From NCBI GenBank assembly GCA_965204095.1, contig OZ241991.1, forward strand, positions 1,798,001 to 1,862,000: DNA of 64,000 nt. Direction: 5' to 3'. Under the pieces are notes generated by a model. The model did no database searches. It saw nothing but the letters and a program-made list of their open reading frames with translations, and was not told the origin of the DNA. This stretch comes from JAPPLB01 sp965204095. Lineage in GTDB: Bacteria; Acidobacteriota; Terriglobia; Bryobacterales; UBA6623. How positions within the stretch are numbered: position 1 is the first letter of the stretch; each line of letters opens with the position of its first letter. Shown in pieces: positions 43,933-53,238 of this stretch. The position numbers were made by a program, and so were the translations under genes.

Positions 43933-44242
43933 TTCCGTTATCCCCCATTCATCCTACCGTGCCGCGCCGGCTCAGCCGAACACAAGACCCTCTTTATTCT
44001 GATCCCGTTCGTGAGCAAAAGGTTTCTTTTTCTTATTGTCCGCAGTCCGCCCGGATTGCCGGGTGGATCGGTCATACTACGAAGTAAGGGTTGTCAGGGT
44101 CGGGAGACGAACGCTAACCAGCACGGACTCGGCATTGGAGACCGGAGGTCGCCACAACCGTGGATCGAGCGCCGCTTTTCCTCCGGCATCGTCACGGCCG
44201 ATGCCTCCCTGCCCATCCATCGGCATCTCCTCTCGCCAGAGC
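43933..44242. other. Divergent intergenic region before the ebo-type cluster
   Basis: 310 bases separating the VirB10-like gene (minus) from the first ebo gene (plus). It must carry the promoters for both. I see no consensus hexamers with good spacing and no gene. Confidence 0.4.
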
Positions 44243-45388
44243 ATGAAAGTGAACGAGTACGTAATCACCGCTACCTTCTCCGTCCCTTTCATCCATCGCC
44301 TGCGCTTCACGGAGAGCGCGTTCTCGCCGGAGAATCCCGTATTGGACGAGGTGCTCCGGGACGGCTCGGCGAAGCCCCCATTTGCCGTGGCTTTTTTCGA
44401 CAAGGCGGTCTCCGAAGCCTGGCCGGACCTGGAAGAATCCGCCCGGGAATACGCAAGGGCGCGCCGCTGGAAGCCACTTCAAACCGTCACGATTCCCGGC
44501 GGCGAGGAGTCGAAGAACAGTCCTGCCGTCCTGGAGCGCATTCTTCAGATCGTCCACGATGCCGGCATCGATCGCCAATCGTACGTCATGGTGGTCGGAG
44601 GCGGAGCGGTTCTGGACGCCGTCGGCTACGCCGCGGCCATCGCGCATCGGGGCGTCCGCCTCGTAAGACTGCCGACAACGACGCTTTCCCAGGCCGATTC
44701 CGGCGTCGGCGTCAAGAACGGCGTGAACGCATTCGGCAAGAAGAACTACCTGGGCGTGTTCAGCCCGCCTTGGGCGGTTGTGAACGACCAGTCTCTGCTC
44801 TCGACATTGTCCGATCGAGACTGGCGCTGCGGCTTCGCCGAGGCGGTCAAAGTGGGCCTCGTCAAGAACGCCGCGCTTTTTGAAGACATCGAGGCCCAAA
44901 CCGGCAGGATCAGTGAGAGGCATCTCGACGCCGCGTTGCCGGTGATCCGCAAGTCGGCCGAGCTGCACCTGCGCCACATCACGGAGAGCGGCGACCCTTT
45001 CGAGATGACCTCGGCGCGGCCCTTGGACTTCGGACACTGGGCGGCGCACAAGCTCGAGCAGATGACACAGTTTCGCCTGCGGCACGGCGAGGCCGTCGCC
45101 ATCGGTCTTGCTTTGGACACCGTCTACTCGGCCGAAACCGGACTTCTGTCCGAATCAGACAGTGAACGGGTCCTTGATTGTCTCGACGGACTCGGGTTTC
45201 GGCTGTATGACGAAGCGATCGCAGACACCCAGGTTCTGCTGCGAGGGCTCGACGAGTTTCGCGAGCATCTCGGCGGCGATCTGACGGTTGCCATGGTTAA
45301 CGGGATCGGTGTCTCGACGGACATTCACGAGATACAGCCCGCTGCCGTACGAACGTCGGCCGAGCGTCTCGCGTCACGGTATCGGTAA
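44243..45388 (+). CDS. eboD: 3-dehydroquinate synthase-like protein EboD
   Basis: A 381-residue protein from the ATG at 44243. It has the dehydroquinate-synthase/glycerol-dehydrogenase fold: VTIPGGEESKNSPAVLERIL, VMVVGGGAVLDAVGYAAAIA, RLPTTTLSQADSGVGVKNGV (NAD/Zn region), RDWRCGFAEAVKVGLVKN, then LDFGHWAAHKLEQMTQFRLR and HGEAVAIGLALD (Zn His). It leads a same-strand six-gene set that matches ebo clusters (DHQ synthase, TatD, xylose-isomerase-like, UbiA, phosphodiesterase), so it is EboD and probably not the shikimate enzyme. In cyanobacteria ebo genes help export a scytonemin precursor to the periplasm. Confidence 0.88.
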   Translation: MKVNEYVITATFSVPFIHRLRFTESAFSPENPVLDEVLRDGSAKPPFAVAFFDKAVSEAWPDLEESAREYARARRWKPLQTVTIPGGEESKNSPAVLERILQIVHDAGIDRQSYVMVVGGGAVLDAVGYAAAIAHRGVRLVRLPTTTLSQADSGVGVKNGVNAFGKKNYLGVFSPPWAVVNDQSLLSTLSDRDWRCGFAEAVKVGLVKNAALFEDIEAQTGRISERHLDAALPVIRKSAELHLRHITESGDPFEMTSARPLDFGHWAAHKLEQMTQFRLRHGEAVAIGLALDTVYSAETGLLSESDSERVLDCLDGLGFRLYDEAIADTQVLLRGLDEFREHLGGDLTVAMVNGIGVSTDIHEIQPAAVRTSAERLASRYR

Positions 45389-45432
45389 GTTTGTTCCGTC
45401 TGAAGTACACTGGTCTTGCAAGGCAAATCCCG

Positions 45433-45735
45433 ATGAGTGACCAACGCTACACCTGTCCGCTGACACGGCGAGAGGTCATCGATCAATACTTCCTCGAACA
45501 TCGCGCCAAGATGATCGACATCGCTGCTTTTCTCGACCGGATCGGCCGCGCCAGGCCGGCCGAAGCCGCACAGGATTTCCGCGTGAAAGCAATGGAGCGC
45601 GCCCTGAGCGTGCTCACCGACAGCGAAGGCGATAAGGCAAGACGAGTCCTGGACGTGCTCAGCGACCCGACGGTCGAGCCGATTGCGGAATCCCCGGGCA
45701 AGGGCGCATCGGGAGCCTACCCAGTCGCAACCTGA
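45433..45735 (+). CDS. Small conserved protein of the ebo-type cluster (100 aa)
   Basis: A 100-residue cytoplasmic protein: REVIDQYFLEHRAKMIDIAA, FLDRIGRARPAEAAQDFRVK and MERALSVLTDSEGDKARRVL. It sits where EboA might be expected, between eboD and eboB, but is much shorter than EboA and I see no clear resemblance. The helical, charged sequence suggests an accessory or partner protein. Start: ATG 45433; the next gene follows after 15 bases. Confidence 0.65.
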   Translation: MSDQRYTCPLTRREVIDQYFLEHRAKMIDIAAFLDRIGRARPAEAAQDFRVKAMERALSVLTDSEGDKARRVLDVLSDPTVEPIAESPGKGASGAYPVAT

Positions 45736-45750
45736 AACGGAGCGGGCGGC

Positions 45751-46560
45751 GTGAAATACATCGATCCACACATTCACATGGTCTCCCGCACCACGGACGA
45801 CTATCAGCGCATGGCCGAGGCCGGTTGCGTCGCCGTGACGGAGCCGGCCTTCTGGGCGGGATACGATCGCTCCTCGGCGCAAGGCTTCTACGACTATTTC
45901 CGTCTGCTTACCCGCTTCGAGCCCAAGCGGGCCGCGGAGTACGGGATTGACCATTACACATGGATCTGCATCAATCCCAAAGAAGCCGAGGATCTCGTGC
46001 TCGCCCGAGAGGTCATCGAGATCATCCCGGAGTTTCTCACCGAAGACACCGTGCTCGGCGTCGGAGAGATCGGCCTCAACAAGAACACGCGCAACGAGCT
46101 GACGATCCTTGAAGAGCAAATCGGCATTGCCGACCGGCATGATCAACTCATCCTCGTGCACACGCCGCATCTGGAGGACAAGCGCAAGGGAACGCGCATC
46201 ACCCTCGACGCGATCAAGCGCAACGGCAACATCGATCCGGGGCGCGTGCTGATCGACCACGTCGAAGAGCACACGGTCAAGATGGTTCTCGATGAAGGTT
46301 TCTGGGCGGGAATGACACTCTATCCCAACTCGAAATGCACCGTACAGCGCGCCGTGGACATCATCGAGACCTATGGGACAGAGCGGCTGTGGGTGAATTC
46401 CGCCGGAGACTGGGGGCACAGCGACCCGATGACGGTGCCGAAGACGGCCATGGAGCTCAAGCGGCGCGGTCATGGACCCGAACTGTTCGAAACGATCGCC
46501 TTTCGAAATCCTCTTACGTTTCTCAGCCAGTGTCCAAAGTTCAAGGTCATCGATGCGTGA
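45751..46560 (+). CDS. eboB: TatD-family metal hydrolase EboB
   Basis: A 269-residue amidohydrolase with a GTG start. YIDPHIHMVSRT is the HxH metal site. Then GVGEIGLNKNTRNEL (bridging acidic residue), DQLILVHTPHLEDKRKG, VLIDHVEEHTVKMVLDEGFW and VNSAGDWGHSDPM (last metal Asp). TatD-like hydrolases of the EboB type are fixed members of ebo clusters. It overlaps eboE by 8 bases. Confidence 0.88.
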   Translation: MKYIDPHIHMVSRTTDDYQRMAEAGCVAVTEPAFWAGYDRSSAQGFYDYFRLLTRFEPKRAAEYGIDHYTWICINPKEAEDLVLAREVIEIIPEFLTEDTVLGVGEIGLNKNTRNELTILEEQIGIADRHDQLILVHTPHLEDKRKGTRITLDAIKRNGNIDPGRVLIDHVEEHTVKMVLDEGFWAGMTLYPNSKCTVQRAVDIIETYGTERLWVNSAGDWGHSDPMTVPKTAMELKRRGHGPELFETIAFRNPLTFLSQCPKFKVIDA

Positions 46561-47734
46561 CGTTCTCGGACCGGGAACAACCCTCGGCTATTGCACCAAC
46601 GTCCACGCCGGTGAGAGCCTCGCGGAGACGATCGGCAATCTCGAACGCTATTCGCTTGCCGTCAAGAAGCGTGTCAGTGCGGACGAGCCAATGGGTGTCG
46701 GCCTCTGGCTCTCGGCGCAGGCTGCCCGCGAGTTGCTGGAAGCAACCGGCCCCTTGACCCGGTTCCGGGATTGGCTGGCCGAGGCCGGCCTGGAACCCTT
46801 TACGCTGAACGGCTTCCCGTACGGCGATTTTCACGGACCCGAAGTCAAATATCGTGTCTATGCACCCGATTGGCGCGACCCCGCACGCCTGTTCTACACG
46901 CTCGATCTGGCTCGCATCCTCGCCGTGCTCCGGCCCGAGGGCGCCGAGGGAAGCATTTCGACGCTGCCCATCGGTTGGCGCGCCTCCATGGGCATGGACC
47001 CCTCGGGACCGGGCCAAGCGGCACGGCATCTCCATGAGCTGGCGGAACAGCTCGAGCGAATAGAACAAGAGCAAGGCCGGCTTATCCATGTTGACCTCGA
47101 ACCGGAGCCCGGCTGCTACCTGGACACTTCGTCCGACGTTGTCGAGTTCTTCGAGAACCATCTCTTGCGAGGCCGCGACTGTGACCGCATCCGGCGTTAT
47201 CTGAGGGTCTGTCATGACATCTGTCACGCGGCGGTAATGTTCGAAGAGAACGCAGCGGCGCTTGCGAACTACGAGAAGGCCGGTATCCGGATCGGCAAAG
47301 TGCAGATCTCATCCGCGATTCGGATGGCAGGAGACCAACTCGGCGACACGGAGCGCAGGAGCGCTCTCGATCAACTCAGCCGCTTCGCCGAAGACCGTTA
47401 TCTTCATCAAACCGTAATCGGAGATAGCCGCTTCTTCGACGATCTGCCGCTAGCCCTCCGGGAGCCCGATGTGGAGAAGCTTCAGGGTGAATGGAGGGTT
47501 CACTTTCACGTGCCCCTCTACCTTGAACGATTCGGCCTGCTGGAAACGACGCAAGAGCAAGTGGGCGACTGTCTGTGCGCGCTCGAGGGCCGTGGATTGG
47601 TCCGCCACTACGAGGCGGAAACCTACGCCTGGAGCGTTCTGCCATCGGAGCTTCGCGTCGCTGATTTAGCCGCAGGAATCGCCAACGAACTCAGGTGGTT
47701 ACGCGAGCGATCTTCAGCTCATGCCGCAGTATGA
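46553..47734 (+). CDS. eboE: Metabolite traffic protein EboE (xylose isomerase-like barrel)
   Basis: A 393-residue protein starting at ATG 46553. Diagnostic EboE sequence: TTLGYCTNVHAGESLAETIG at the N-terminus, then PFTLNGFPYGDFHGPEVKYR, YAPDWRDPARLFYTLDLARI, LIHVDLEPEPGCYLDTSSDV and RVCHDICHAAVMFEENAAAL. It has the TIM-barrel fold of sugar isomerases. It overlaps both neighbours (8 bases with eboB, ATGA with eboC), indicating tight coupling. Confidence 0.9.
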   Translation: MRDVLGPGTTLGYCTNVHAGESLAETIGNLERYSLAVKKRVSADEPMGVGLWLSAQAARELLEATGPLTRFRDWLAEAGLEPFTLNGFPYGDFHGPEVKYRVYAPDWRDPARLFYTLDLARILAVLRPEGAEGSISTLPIGWRASMGMDPSGPGQAARHLHELAEQLERIEQEQGRLIHVDLEPEPGCYLDTSSDVVEFFENHLLRGRDCDRIRRYLRVCHDICHAAVMFEENAAALANYEKAGIRIGKVQISSAIRMAGDQLGDTERRSALDQLSRFAEDRYLHQTVIGDSRFFDDLPLALREPDVEKLQGEWRVHFHVPLYLERFGLLETTQEQVGDCLCALEGRGLVRHYEAETYAWSVLPSELRVADLAAGIANELRWLRERSSAHAAV

Positions 47735-48612
47735 AAGGCCGCGCCGCAGAAACCCTTCGGGCCTGCACCGAACTTCTGCGAATCTCCAATCTGCCTACGG
47801 TGTTGTCAAACGTGCTCGTCGGCTCGGCGCTCGGCGGCTCGGGCGCGGATATCCCCTGGGAGATCACAGCGCAGTGCGCCGTAGCGGTCCTGTTCCTCTA
47901 CCTCGCCGGGGTCGCTGGCAATGATGCGGTCGACGCCGAATGGGATGCTGCAGCACGCCCCGAGAGGCCCATCCCCTCAGGGCGGCTTTCGCAACGGCAG
48001 GCCTACACAATCACCGTCAGCGGCTTCCTGCTGGGATTAACGGTTTTCGCTTCGATCGGACTCATCGCCTTCGGAATCGGTACGCTGCTCGTCGCCGTCA
48101 TCACTCTGTACAATCTGCTCCACAAACGCCTGGCCGCAAGCGTTGTGTTCGTCGGTGCGGCGCGAGGTCTCGTTTACCTGGCTGCAGCCGCAGCCGGCGG
48201 CGGAACCCTGAACGACTCCAAGCCTTTCTGGTTCGCTCTGGCCCTCTTCGCCTACACAACGGCGTTCACGGTGATGGCGCGTTCGGAACATCGGGAGCAG
48301 ATCGATAACAGCCGCTGGCTCGCGGCGGCTATTCCGTTGATCGCTCTCACTCCGGGAGTCTGGATCACGGCGGATGAAGCACTGCTCGCGGCAGGTGTTG
48401 CGGTAGTGATGATCGTGTGGCAGGCAAGGGCCGTCAGGATGGTCCTCCAAGTGCCTCCCGAAACGAAAAGCGCGGTGCATGTCTGGCTGAGCGGCTTCTG
48501 TCTCATCGATGCCTTCTACCTCAGCGTGCTGGGCTATTCCGGGCTCATCGCCGTAGCCGTCGGATGCTTCCTCCTTACTCTGCTCCTGCAGCGCCGCGTC
48601 ATGGGAACTTGA
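47731..48612 (+). CDS. eboC: UbiA-family prenyltransferase EboC
   Basis: A 293-residue integral membrane protein with about eight helices. It carries the first Asp-rich motif of UbiA enzymes: AGNDAVDAEWDAAARPERPI, with PSGRLSQRQAY following. The second Asp-rich motif is weak (FTVMARSEHREQIDNSRWLA). It is predicted to prenylate or otherwise modify the small molecule handled by the cluster at the inner membrane. It overlaps eboE by ATGA. Confidence 0.88.
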   Translation: MKGRAAETLRACTELLRISNLPTVLSNVLVGSALGGSGADIPWEITAQCAVAVLFLYLAGVAGNDAVDAEWDAAARPERPIPSGRLSQRQAYTITVSGFLLGLTVFASIGLIAFGIGTLLVAVITLYNLLHKRLAASVVFVGAARGLVYLAAAAAGGGTLNDSKPFWFALALFAYTTAFTVMARSEHREQIDNSRWLAAAIPLIALTPGVWITADEALLAAGVAVVMIVWQARAVRMVLQVPPETKSAVHVWLSGFCLIDAFYLSVLGYSGLIAVAVGCFLLTLLLQRRVMGT

Positions 48613-48616
48613 AGCG

Positions 48617-50023
48617 ATGGCGCAACCCACCGCCGTTCTCCTCGTTGTCGGTCTGAACCGCAGCCTGCTGGAATCAGCGCCGCGTCTTGGTGCGTTTGCG
48701 AACAAGGGCGCGGTGCGCAGTGTGACGCCCGTTCTTCCCGCCGTCACTTGCAGCGTGCAGTCGAGCATGCTCACCGGCCTCTCCCCCAAGGGACACGGCA
48801 TTGTCGGAAACGGTTGGTACAACCGTGACGCCGCCGAGGTCCAGTTCTGGAAGCAATCGAATCATCTGGTTCGCGGCGAGAAGGTCTGGGAGATCGCCAA
48901 ACGGCGGGACCCCGCGGTGACCGTGGCGAACCTCTTCTGGTGGTTCAACATGTATTCGTCGGCGGACTACTCGGTCACGCCGCGCCCGATCTACAAGGCT
49001 GACGGCCGCAAGATCCCGGACTGCTACAGCGAGCCGCCGGACCTGCGGGATCAGCTCCAAACCCGGCTCGGCCCCTTTCCCCTGTTTCGATTCTGGGGAC
49101 CAGGCTCCTCCATCGAGTCGAGCCATTGGATCGCGCAAGCCGCGAAGTTCGTATTCGAACAGCATCGCCCAACGCTCAATCTGGTCTACCTGCCGCACCT
49201 CGACTACGCCTTGCAGAAGCTCGGTCCGGCTGCTCCCGGCATCGCCGCCGCCGCCGCCGAGATCGATGCAATCGCCGGGGACTTGATCGACTTCTACGAA
49301 AACCAGGGTGTGCGAGTCGTAATTGTCAGTGAGTACGGCATCGAAGAGGTGCAGGGAGCGGTCCGCATCAACCGCTTCTTGCGGGAGGAAGGCGGCCTGC
49401 GGGTCCGTGAAGAGCAGGGTCTCGAACTACTCGACCCCGGGGCATCCCGAGCCTTTGCCGTGGCTGATCATCAAGTGGCGCACGTCTATGTGAATGAGCC
49501 GGACGACCTTGAACCGTGCCGGGATCTGTGCCGCGCCCTCCCCGGTGTGGAGCAGGTGCTCGACCGAGCGGCTCAGGTGGGAGAGGGCATCGGCCATGAC
49601 CGCGCCGGCGACCTCGTACTGCTCGCGGAAAGCGGACGCTGGTTCAGCTACGGCTACTGGCTCGATGACTCCCGGGCGCCTGACTTCGCACGCACCGTGG
49701 ACATCCATCGCAAGCCGGGATACGACCCGGTCGAACTCTTCCTTGATCCGAAGATCACCTTTCCAAAACTTTCTCTGGGTTGGAAGCTGCTCAAGCAGCG
49801 GCTGGGATTCCGCACGCTTCTTGACGTCATTCCCCTCGACACCGGTCTGGTCAAAGGCTCACACGGGCGTGTGGATCAGCCAAGGGACCGCAGGCCCGTG
49901 TTGATTACGAAGGCGGAAATCTCTTGTGAGCAGGAAGACATTCCCGCGGCGGGCGTGCGCGGCGTGATCCTGGAACACCTCTTCGGCCCGTCGCAGGCCG
50001 TCACAGCAGGACGGAATCCATAG
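48617..50023 (+). CDS. eboF: Type I phosphodiesterase/nucleotide pyrophosphatase EboF
   Basis: A 468-residue alkaline-phosphatase-superfamily protein. The catalytic Thr is in TPVLPAVTCSVQSSMLTG, with later metal sites YLPHLDYALQKLG, VIVSEYGIEEVQ and FAVADHQVAHVYV (His). No signal peptide is evident. It starts 4 bases after eboC and closes the cluster. Its last 23 bases overlap the convergent BlaI-type gene. It belongs to the NPP-like branch found in ebo clusters. Confidence 0.88.
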   Translation: MAQPTAVLLVVGLNRSLLESAPRLGAFANKGAVRSVTPVLPAVTCSVQSSMLTGLSPKGHGIVGNGWYNRDAAEVQFWKQSNHLVRGEKVWEIAKRRDPAVTVANLFWWFNMYSSADYSVTPRPIYKADGRKIPDCYSEPPDLRDQLQTRLGPFPLFRFWGPGSSIESSHWIAQAAKFVFEQHRPTLNLVYLPHLDYALQKLGPAAPGIAAAAAEIDAIAGDLIDFYENQGVRVVIVSEYGIEEVQGAVRINRFLREEGGLRVREEQGLELLDPGASRAFAVADHQVAHVYVNEPDDLEPCRDLCRALPGVEQVLDRAAQVGEGIGHDRAGDLVLLAESGRWFSYGYWLDDSRAPDFARTVDIHRKPGYDPVELFLDPKITFPKLSLGWKLLKQRLGFRTLLDVIPLDTGLVKGSHGRVDQPRDRRPVLITKAEISCEQEDIPAAGVRGVILEHLFGPSQAVTAGRNP

Positions 50024-50414
50024 CCTCGCCCCTTGGCAGCCGCCGGCCGTCCCGGTCGGGCGGTTCGGAGCGATCCTGGAGGTATGCCAACAAGAGCTCT
50101 TGCGAACCCTGAAAGAAGTCCTTCGCCAAGCGCTCCAGCGCGCTTTCCAATGCGGCCTCCCAACTCAGAGCAGGATGGTAGACATAGCCGCGTCCCAGCT
50201 TTTCTCTCCGGACCGCGCCCTTGCCGGCCAGTCGATCGAGCAGTGTAAGCACCGTGGTGTAGGCCAGTTCGCGCTGTGGTTCGAGCGCGTCACGCACATC
50301 TGCGACGGTGCCGCTGCCGAGCGTCCACAGCACTTTCAGCGCTTCCAGCTCGAGGGGGGAAGGTCTTTGCCCGCGTCCGGATTCCTTCTCGATACTGGCG
50401 CTCCTTTGGGGCAT
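50001..50414 (-). CDS. BlaI/MecI/CopY-family transcriptional repressor
   Basis: A 137-residue winged-helix repressor: PSPLELEALKVLWTLGSGTV, ADVRDALEPQRELAYTTVLT, LLDRLAGKGAVRREKLGRGY. These match the DNA-binding domain of BlaI/MecI proteins, followed by a short dimerisation tail. Such regulators usually pair with a BlaR1-type membrane peptidase, but none is adjacent here. It converges on eboF with a 23-base overlap. Confidence 0.88.
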   Translation of the reverse strand: MPQRSASIEKESGRGQRPSPLELEALKVLWTLGSGTVADVRDALEPQRELAYTTVLTLLDRLAGKGAVRREKLGRGYVYHPALSWEAALESALERLAKDFFQGSQELLLAYLQDRSEPPDRDGRRLPRGEAMDSVLL

Positions 50415-50428
50415 GGATGGCCGCGTCC

Positions 50429-51547
50429 TCAGAGCTTCTGTTTCTCGCTCCGCATCGCTTCCTGGAGCCTCTCACCAAAAAGATTGCGTGGTCCCGGATC
50501 TCTGCCACGGACGGGTTCGCTGTTCTTCGCCGAGCGCCCGGTACCGGCTTGCAGCCCCGTCATTCGTTCCCGCTCGGGCTTCCCTGCTTCCGGGAGAAAC
50601 GCTTCTTTCTTGAGCAAACGCCTCTCGAGAGACGGATTGTATCGAGTCCAGTTGCCCTCACCGAGAATCTCGTCTTCTATCGACGCGCGCATGCTCTCGA
50701 GCTTCGAGTCGAGATCGTCGATCTGATGCAGGACCAGTGCTTCCGGGAACATCGGCAGCTTCGGAGAACCGTATTCGTATTGGCCATGATGACTCAGAAT
50801 CAAGTGCTCCAGCAGAGTCTTGAGCTTGGGTGGAAAATCGCCTATTCCCGCGCACTTGCGGTCCAGTATCCGCAGAACGATGGTGATGTGACCAAGAAGT
50901 TGGCCTTCATCCGTATAGCCGAACGTCCGCTTGTAGTCCAGCTCGTAGAGTTTTCCCAGGTCGTGCAGCACCGCCCCTGCCGTGACGAGATCCTCATCGA
51001 CGAAATCGTAGTTGCCGGCCGTCATCCTCGCTAACCGCAGCAAGGAAGTGATGTGTTCCAGCAGGCCGCCGATGAACGCATGATGAAGCGACTTCGCCGC
51101 GGGCGCCTTCTTCAGCCGCAAGGCGATCTCCTCGTCTGCCAGCAGGCTTTCGAGCAAGGTCTTGAGATGCGGATTGCCGACCGCGGCTACCGCGGCGGTG
51201 AGCTCTCCCCACATCTCTTCGATATCCCTGCGCGTATGGGGAAAGTATTCCCCCAACTCGATCTCCGATTCATCGGCCCGCCGCAGCCGGTGGATCGTGA
51301 TTTGAGGCCGCTCGCGGTAGAGCTGCACCAGCCCCTGCACCTTGATGAAGTCGTCGCGATCGAAGGTCTCGACGACCTCCGGGATGCCGTCCCACATCTT
51401 GGCTTCGAGATGGCCGCTGCGGTCGGCTAGAACCAGCGAGAGATAGGGATCACCCGACTTTTTGAGACGAACGTCTTTCTCTTGAACCAGAAAGTAGGAA
51501 GTCACCGTCTCGTTCGGTTCGAGATCGGAGACGTATCGTGTTTTCAC
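50429..51547 (-). CDS. OB-fold/HD-domain 3'-5' exoribonuclease (YhaM-like)
   Basis: A 372-residue protein. An N-terminal OB fold (SYFLVQEKDVRLKKSGDPYL, FIKVQGLVQLYRERPQITIH) precedes an HD phosphohydrolase domain (SLHHAFIGGLLEHITSLLRL; VTAGAVLHDLGKLYELDYK; LILSHHGQYEYGSP). This is the order of YhaM/CBF1-type exonucleases. A basic, disordered tail of about 60 residues is an addition. It lies between the BlaI-type gene and surA, same strand, 40 bases after surA's start side. Confidence 0.88.
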   Translation of the reverse strand: MKTRYVSDLEPNETVTSYFLVQEKDVRLKKSGDPYLSLVLADRSGHLEAKMWDGIPEVVETFDRDDFIKVQGLVQLYRERPQITIHRLRRADESEIELGEYFPHTRRDIEEMWGELTAAVAAVGNPHLKTLLESLLADEEIALRLKKAPAAKSLHHAFIGGLLEHITSLLRLARMTAGNYDFVDEDLVTAGAVLHDLGKLYELDYKRTFGYTDEGQLLGHITIVLRILDRKCAGIGDFPPKLKTLLEHLILSHHGQYEYGSPKLPMFPEALVLHQIDDLDSKLESMRASIEDEILGEGNWTRYNPSLERRLLKKEAFLPEAGKPERERMTGLQAGTGRSAKNSEPVRGRDPGPRNLFGERLQEAMRSEKQKL

Positions 51548-51587
51548 AGCTCGTGTAACGGATTCCCGGCCGCCGGCCTGAATCGCC

Positions 51588-52733
51588 TTATTCGTCGACC
51601 TCGTCGCCGCCGCCGCCCGGAAGCGGAATCATCCAGAGCACTTTCGGATTCTTTTTCTTCTGAAGCAGTTCTTCCTTGGTTGTCGTCACCGGCGCCAGCT
51701 TGGCGGGATCGCTCCAGTCGGTGCTCACGCCGGCGACAGCGCCCGAATCCGAATAGCCGGGTCTGATCTCGATGTATGCCTCGCGCCGCAGGTCGTTGAG
51801 GTATTCGCGGACGGCCGGGTTCCAAAGCGGTCCCGCCAGCCGGTTCCGAACCTCTTCTTGCACCTCCTGGAATTCGGCCTGGCCTTCCCGGAACCGCTGG
51901 TCGACCTTGAGAAGCAGATAGCCGTTGGGAACCTCGATCAAGTCGGTGATGAATCCCGTGTTCTTGTCGAACACCTGGTCCTCGATCTCTTTGCGAAGAA
52001 TGCCCCTCTCGAAAACCCCAAGATCGCCGCGCCGCGCCTTCGTCTGTTCATCTTCGGAATACCTGCTGGCCATCTCGGCGAACGGTTCGCCCTGATGAAC
52101 GCGGTCGCGTACCTCTTCGGCCGTACTCTTGGCCTCCTCCAGTTCCTCGCCCTCTTTGTCGGCCGTCGAGATGAAGATCTGGCTCAGCCGGACGCTATCC
52201 TTCCGAATGAACTCCGATTTGTGCTCCTCGTAATAATTCCGGATATCCTCTTGCTCGATCACAAGCCGGGGCGCGACCTCTTGCTGAAGCACGGTATTCG
52301 ACATCACATTGCGGCGCATCTGATCCATCAGGTCCTCGATCGGCATGCCGAAACGTTCGGACGCCCATACCTCGAATTCCTCGACCGTCTTCAGGTCGTA
52401 CTGTTGCATCACCGAGTCCCGTTGCCGTAGAACCTGACTCTCGATGTTGTATTCGAGTTCGTTTCCCTTCTGGACCAGTAACAGCTCGTCGATCAGGTTG
52501 CGAAGGGAGTTGCGTTCATTCACTTCGATCTGCCTCGCCTTCTGCTCTGCACTGATCTGGCGATCGGTGTCGATGCTCTGTCTGTATTCATCAATCGCCT
52601 TCATGTATTGAGACCGTGTGACGACTTCGCCATTTACCTTGGCGACGATCTCCTCGAGAATGATGATGTCCGCCGTGGCGGGAGCTACAGTCAACAATGC
52701 AGTGAACAGGAATGGAGCGAGTTTGTTTTGCAT
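51588..52733 (-). CDS. surA: SurA-like peptidyl-prolyl cis-trans isomerase
   Basis: A 381-residue periplasmic chaperone. Signal peptide (FLFTALLTVAPATA); SurA N-terminal helices (IVAKVNGEVVTRSQYMKAID; RNLIDELLLVQKGNELEYNI); a parvulin domain (VRLSQIFISTADKEGEELEE; FAEMASRYSEDEQTKARRGD; LGVFERGILRKEIEDQVF) and a charged C-terminus with PLPGGGGDEVDE. It should help outer-membrane proteins fold. Only one parvulin domain is present, as in short SurA-like proteins. Confidence 0.9.
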   Translation of the reverse strand: MQNKLAPFLFTALLTVAPATADIIILEEIVAKVNGEVVTRSQYMKAIDEYRQSIDTDRQISAEQKARQIEVNERNSLRNLIDELLLVQKGNELEYNIESQVLRQRDSVMQQYDLKTVEEFEVWASERFGMPIEDLMDQMRRNVMSNTVLQQEVAPRLVIEQEDIRNYYEEHKSEFIRKDSVRLSQIFISTADKEGEELEEAKSTAEEVRDRVHQGEPFAEMASRYSEDEQTKARRGDLGVFERGILRKEIEDQVFDKNTGFITDLIEVPNGYLLLKVDQRFREGQAEFQEVQEEVRNRLAGPLWNPAVREYLNDLRREAYIEIRPGYSDSGAVAGVSTDWSDPAKLAPVTTTKEELLQKKKNPKVLWMIPLPGGGGDEVDE

Positions 52734-52983
52734 GGCTTTTCGGGACCGGCTGGAGTGTGGGAAGCTGCTGTACTGACCGCCCGGCGGGTCGACCGAATCC
52801 CTGTCCGGCGACTCCGGCGTGTCTACTCTACTATCTTCTATCTTCGCACCATCGACACGCAGAGGTTCAACCCTCGGGACACGAGGGCCGGCCGAGGAGT
52901 CAGGCGTGTTAGGCGGATGTCCTCATTGTCGACAGCGGCGGGCTGCCCTCGCACATAGTCATGGTGGAGAATGGGCGCGGCGG

Positions 52984-53238
52984 CTACTTGCCGCGGTGAC
53001 GATTGGGGAGAACCACGCGCTCGATCGTCATGAGGCGCTGATCAACCTTCCCGAAGGAGACTTCGAGCGCGTCCAGGCGGGCGTCGAACCTCTCCATGCT
53101 GGCCCGCATGTCACGAAGATCGGCGCGCAGATCGTCGATGCGAGTGTTCACGCCGGCAAGCTGTGCCGTGAGCAGGCCGCCGAGCACCAAGCATGTGCCA
53201 ACGATAGTCCCAATGATCGCCTTAGTGTCGTTGCTCAC
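52984..53238 (-). CDS. Small membrane-anchored coiled-coil protein (84 aa)
   Basis: One N-terminal helix (AIIGTIVGTCLVLGGLLTAQ) is followed by a coiled-coil with heptad-like repeats (RIDDLRADLRDMRASMERFD, ARLDALEVSFGKVDQRLMTI) and a basic end. Proteins of this type are common orphan genes; function unknown. It stands alone between surA and the dipeptidase gene. The 52734-52983 and 53239-53440 stretches hold no recognised feature. Confidence 0.6.
   Translation of the reverse strand: MSNDTKAIIGTIVGTCLVLGGLLTAQLAGVNTRIDDLRADLRDMRASMERFDARLDALEVSFGKVDQRLMTIERVVLPNRHRGK

Noticed and set aside
44243..45388. Housekeeping shikimate-pathway aroB
   Set aside because: The neighbours (TatD, EboE, UbiA, phosphodiesterase) identify an ebo-type cluster; no other aromatic biosynthesis gene is near.
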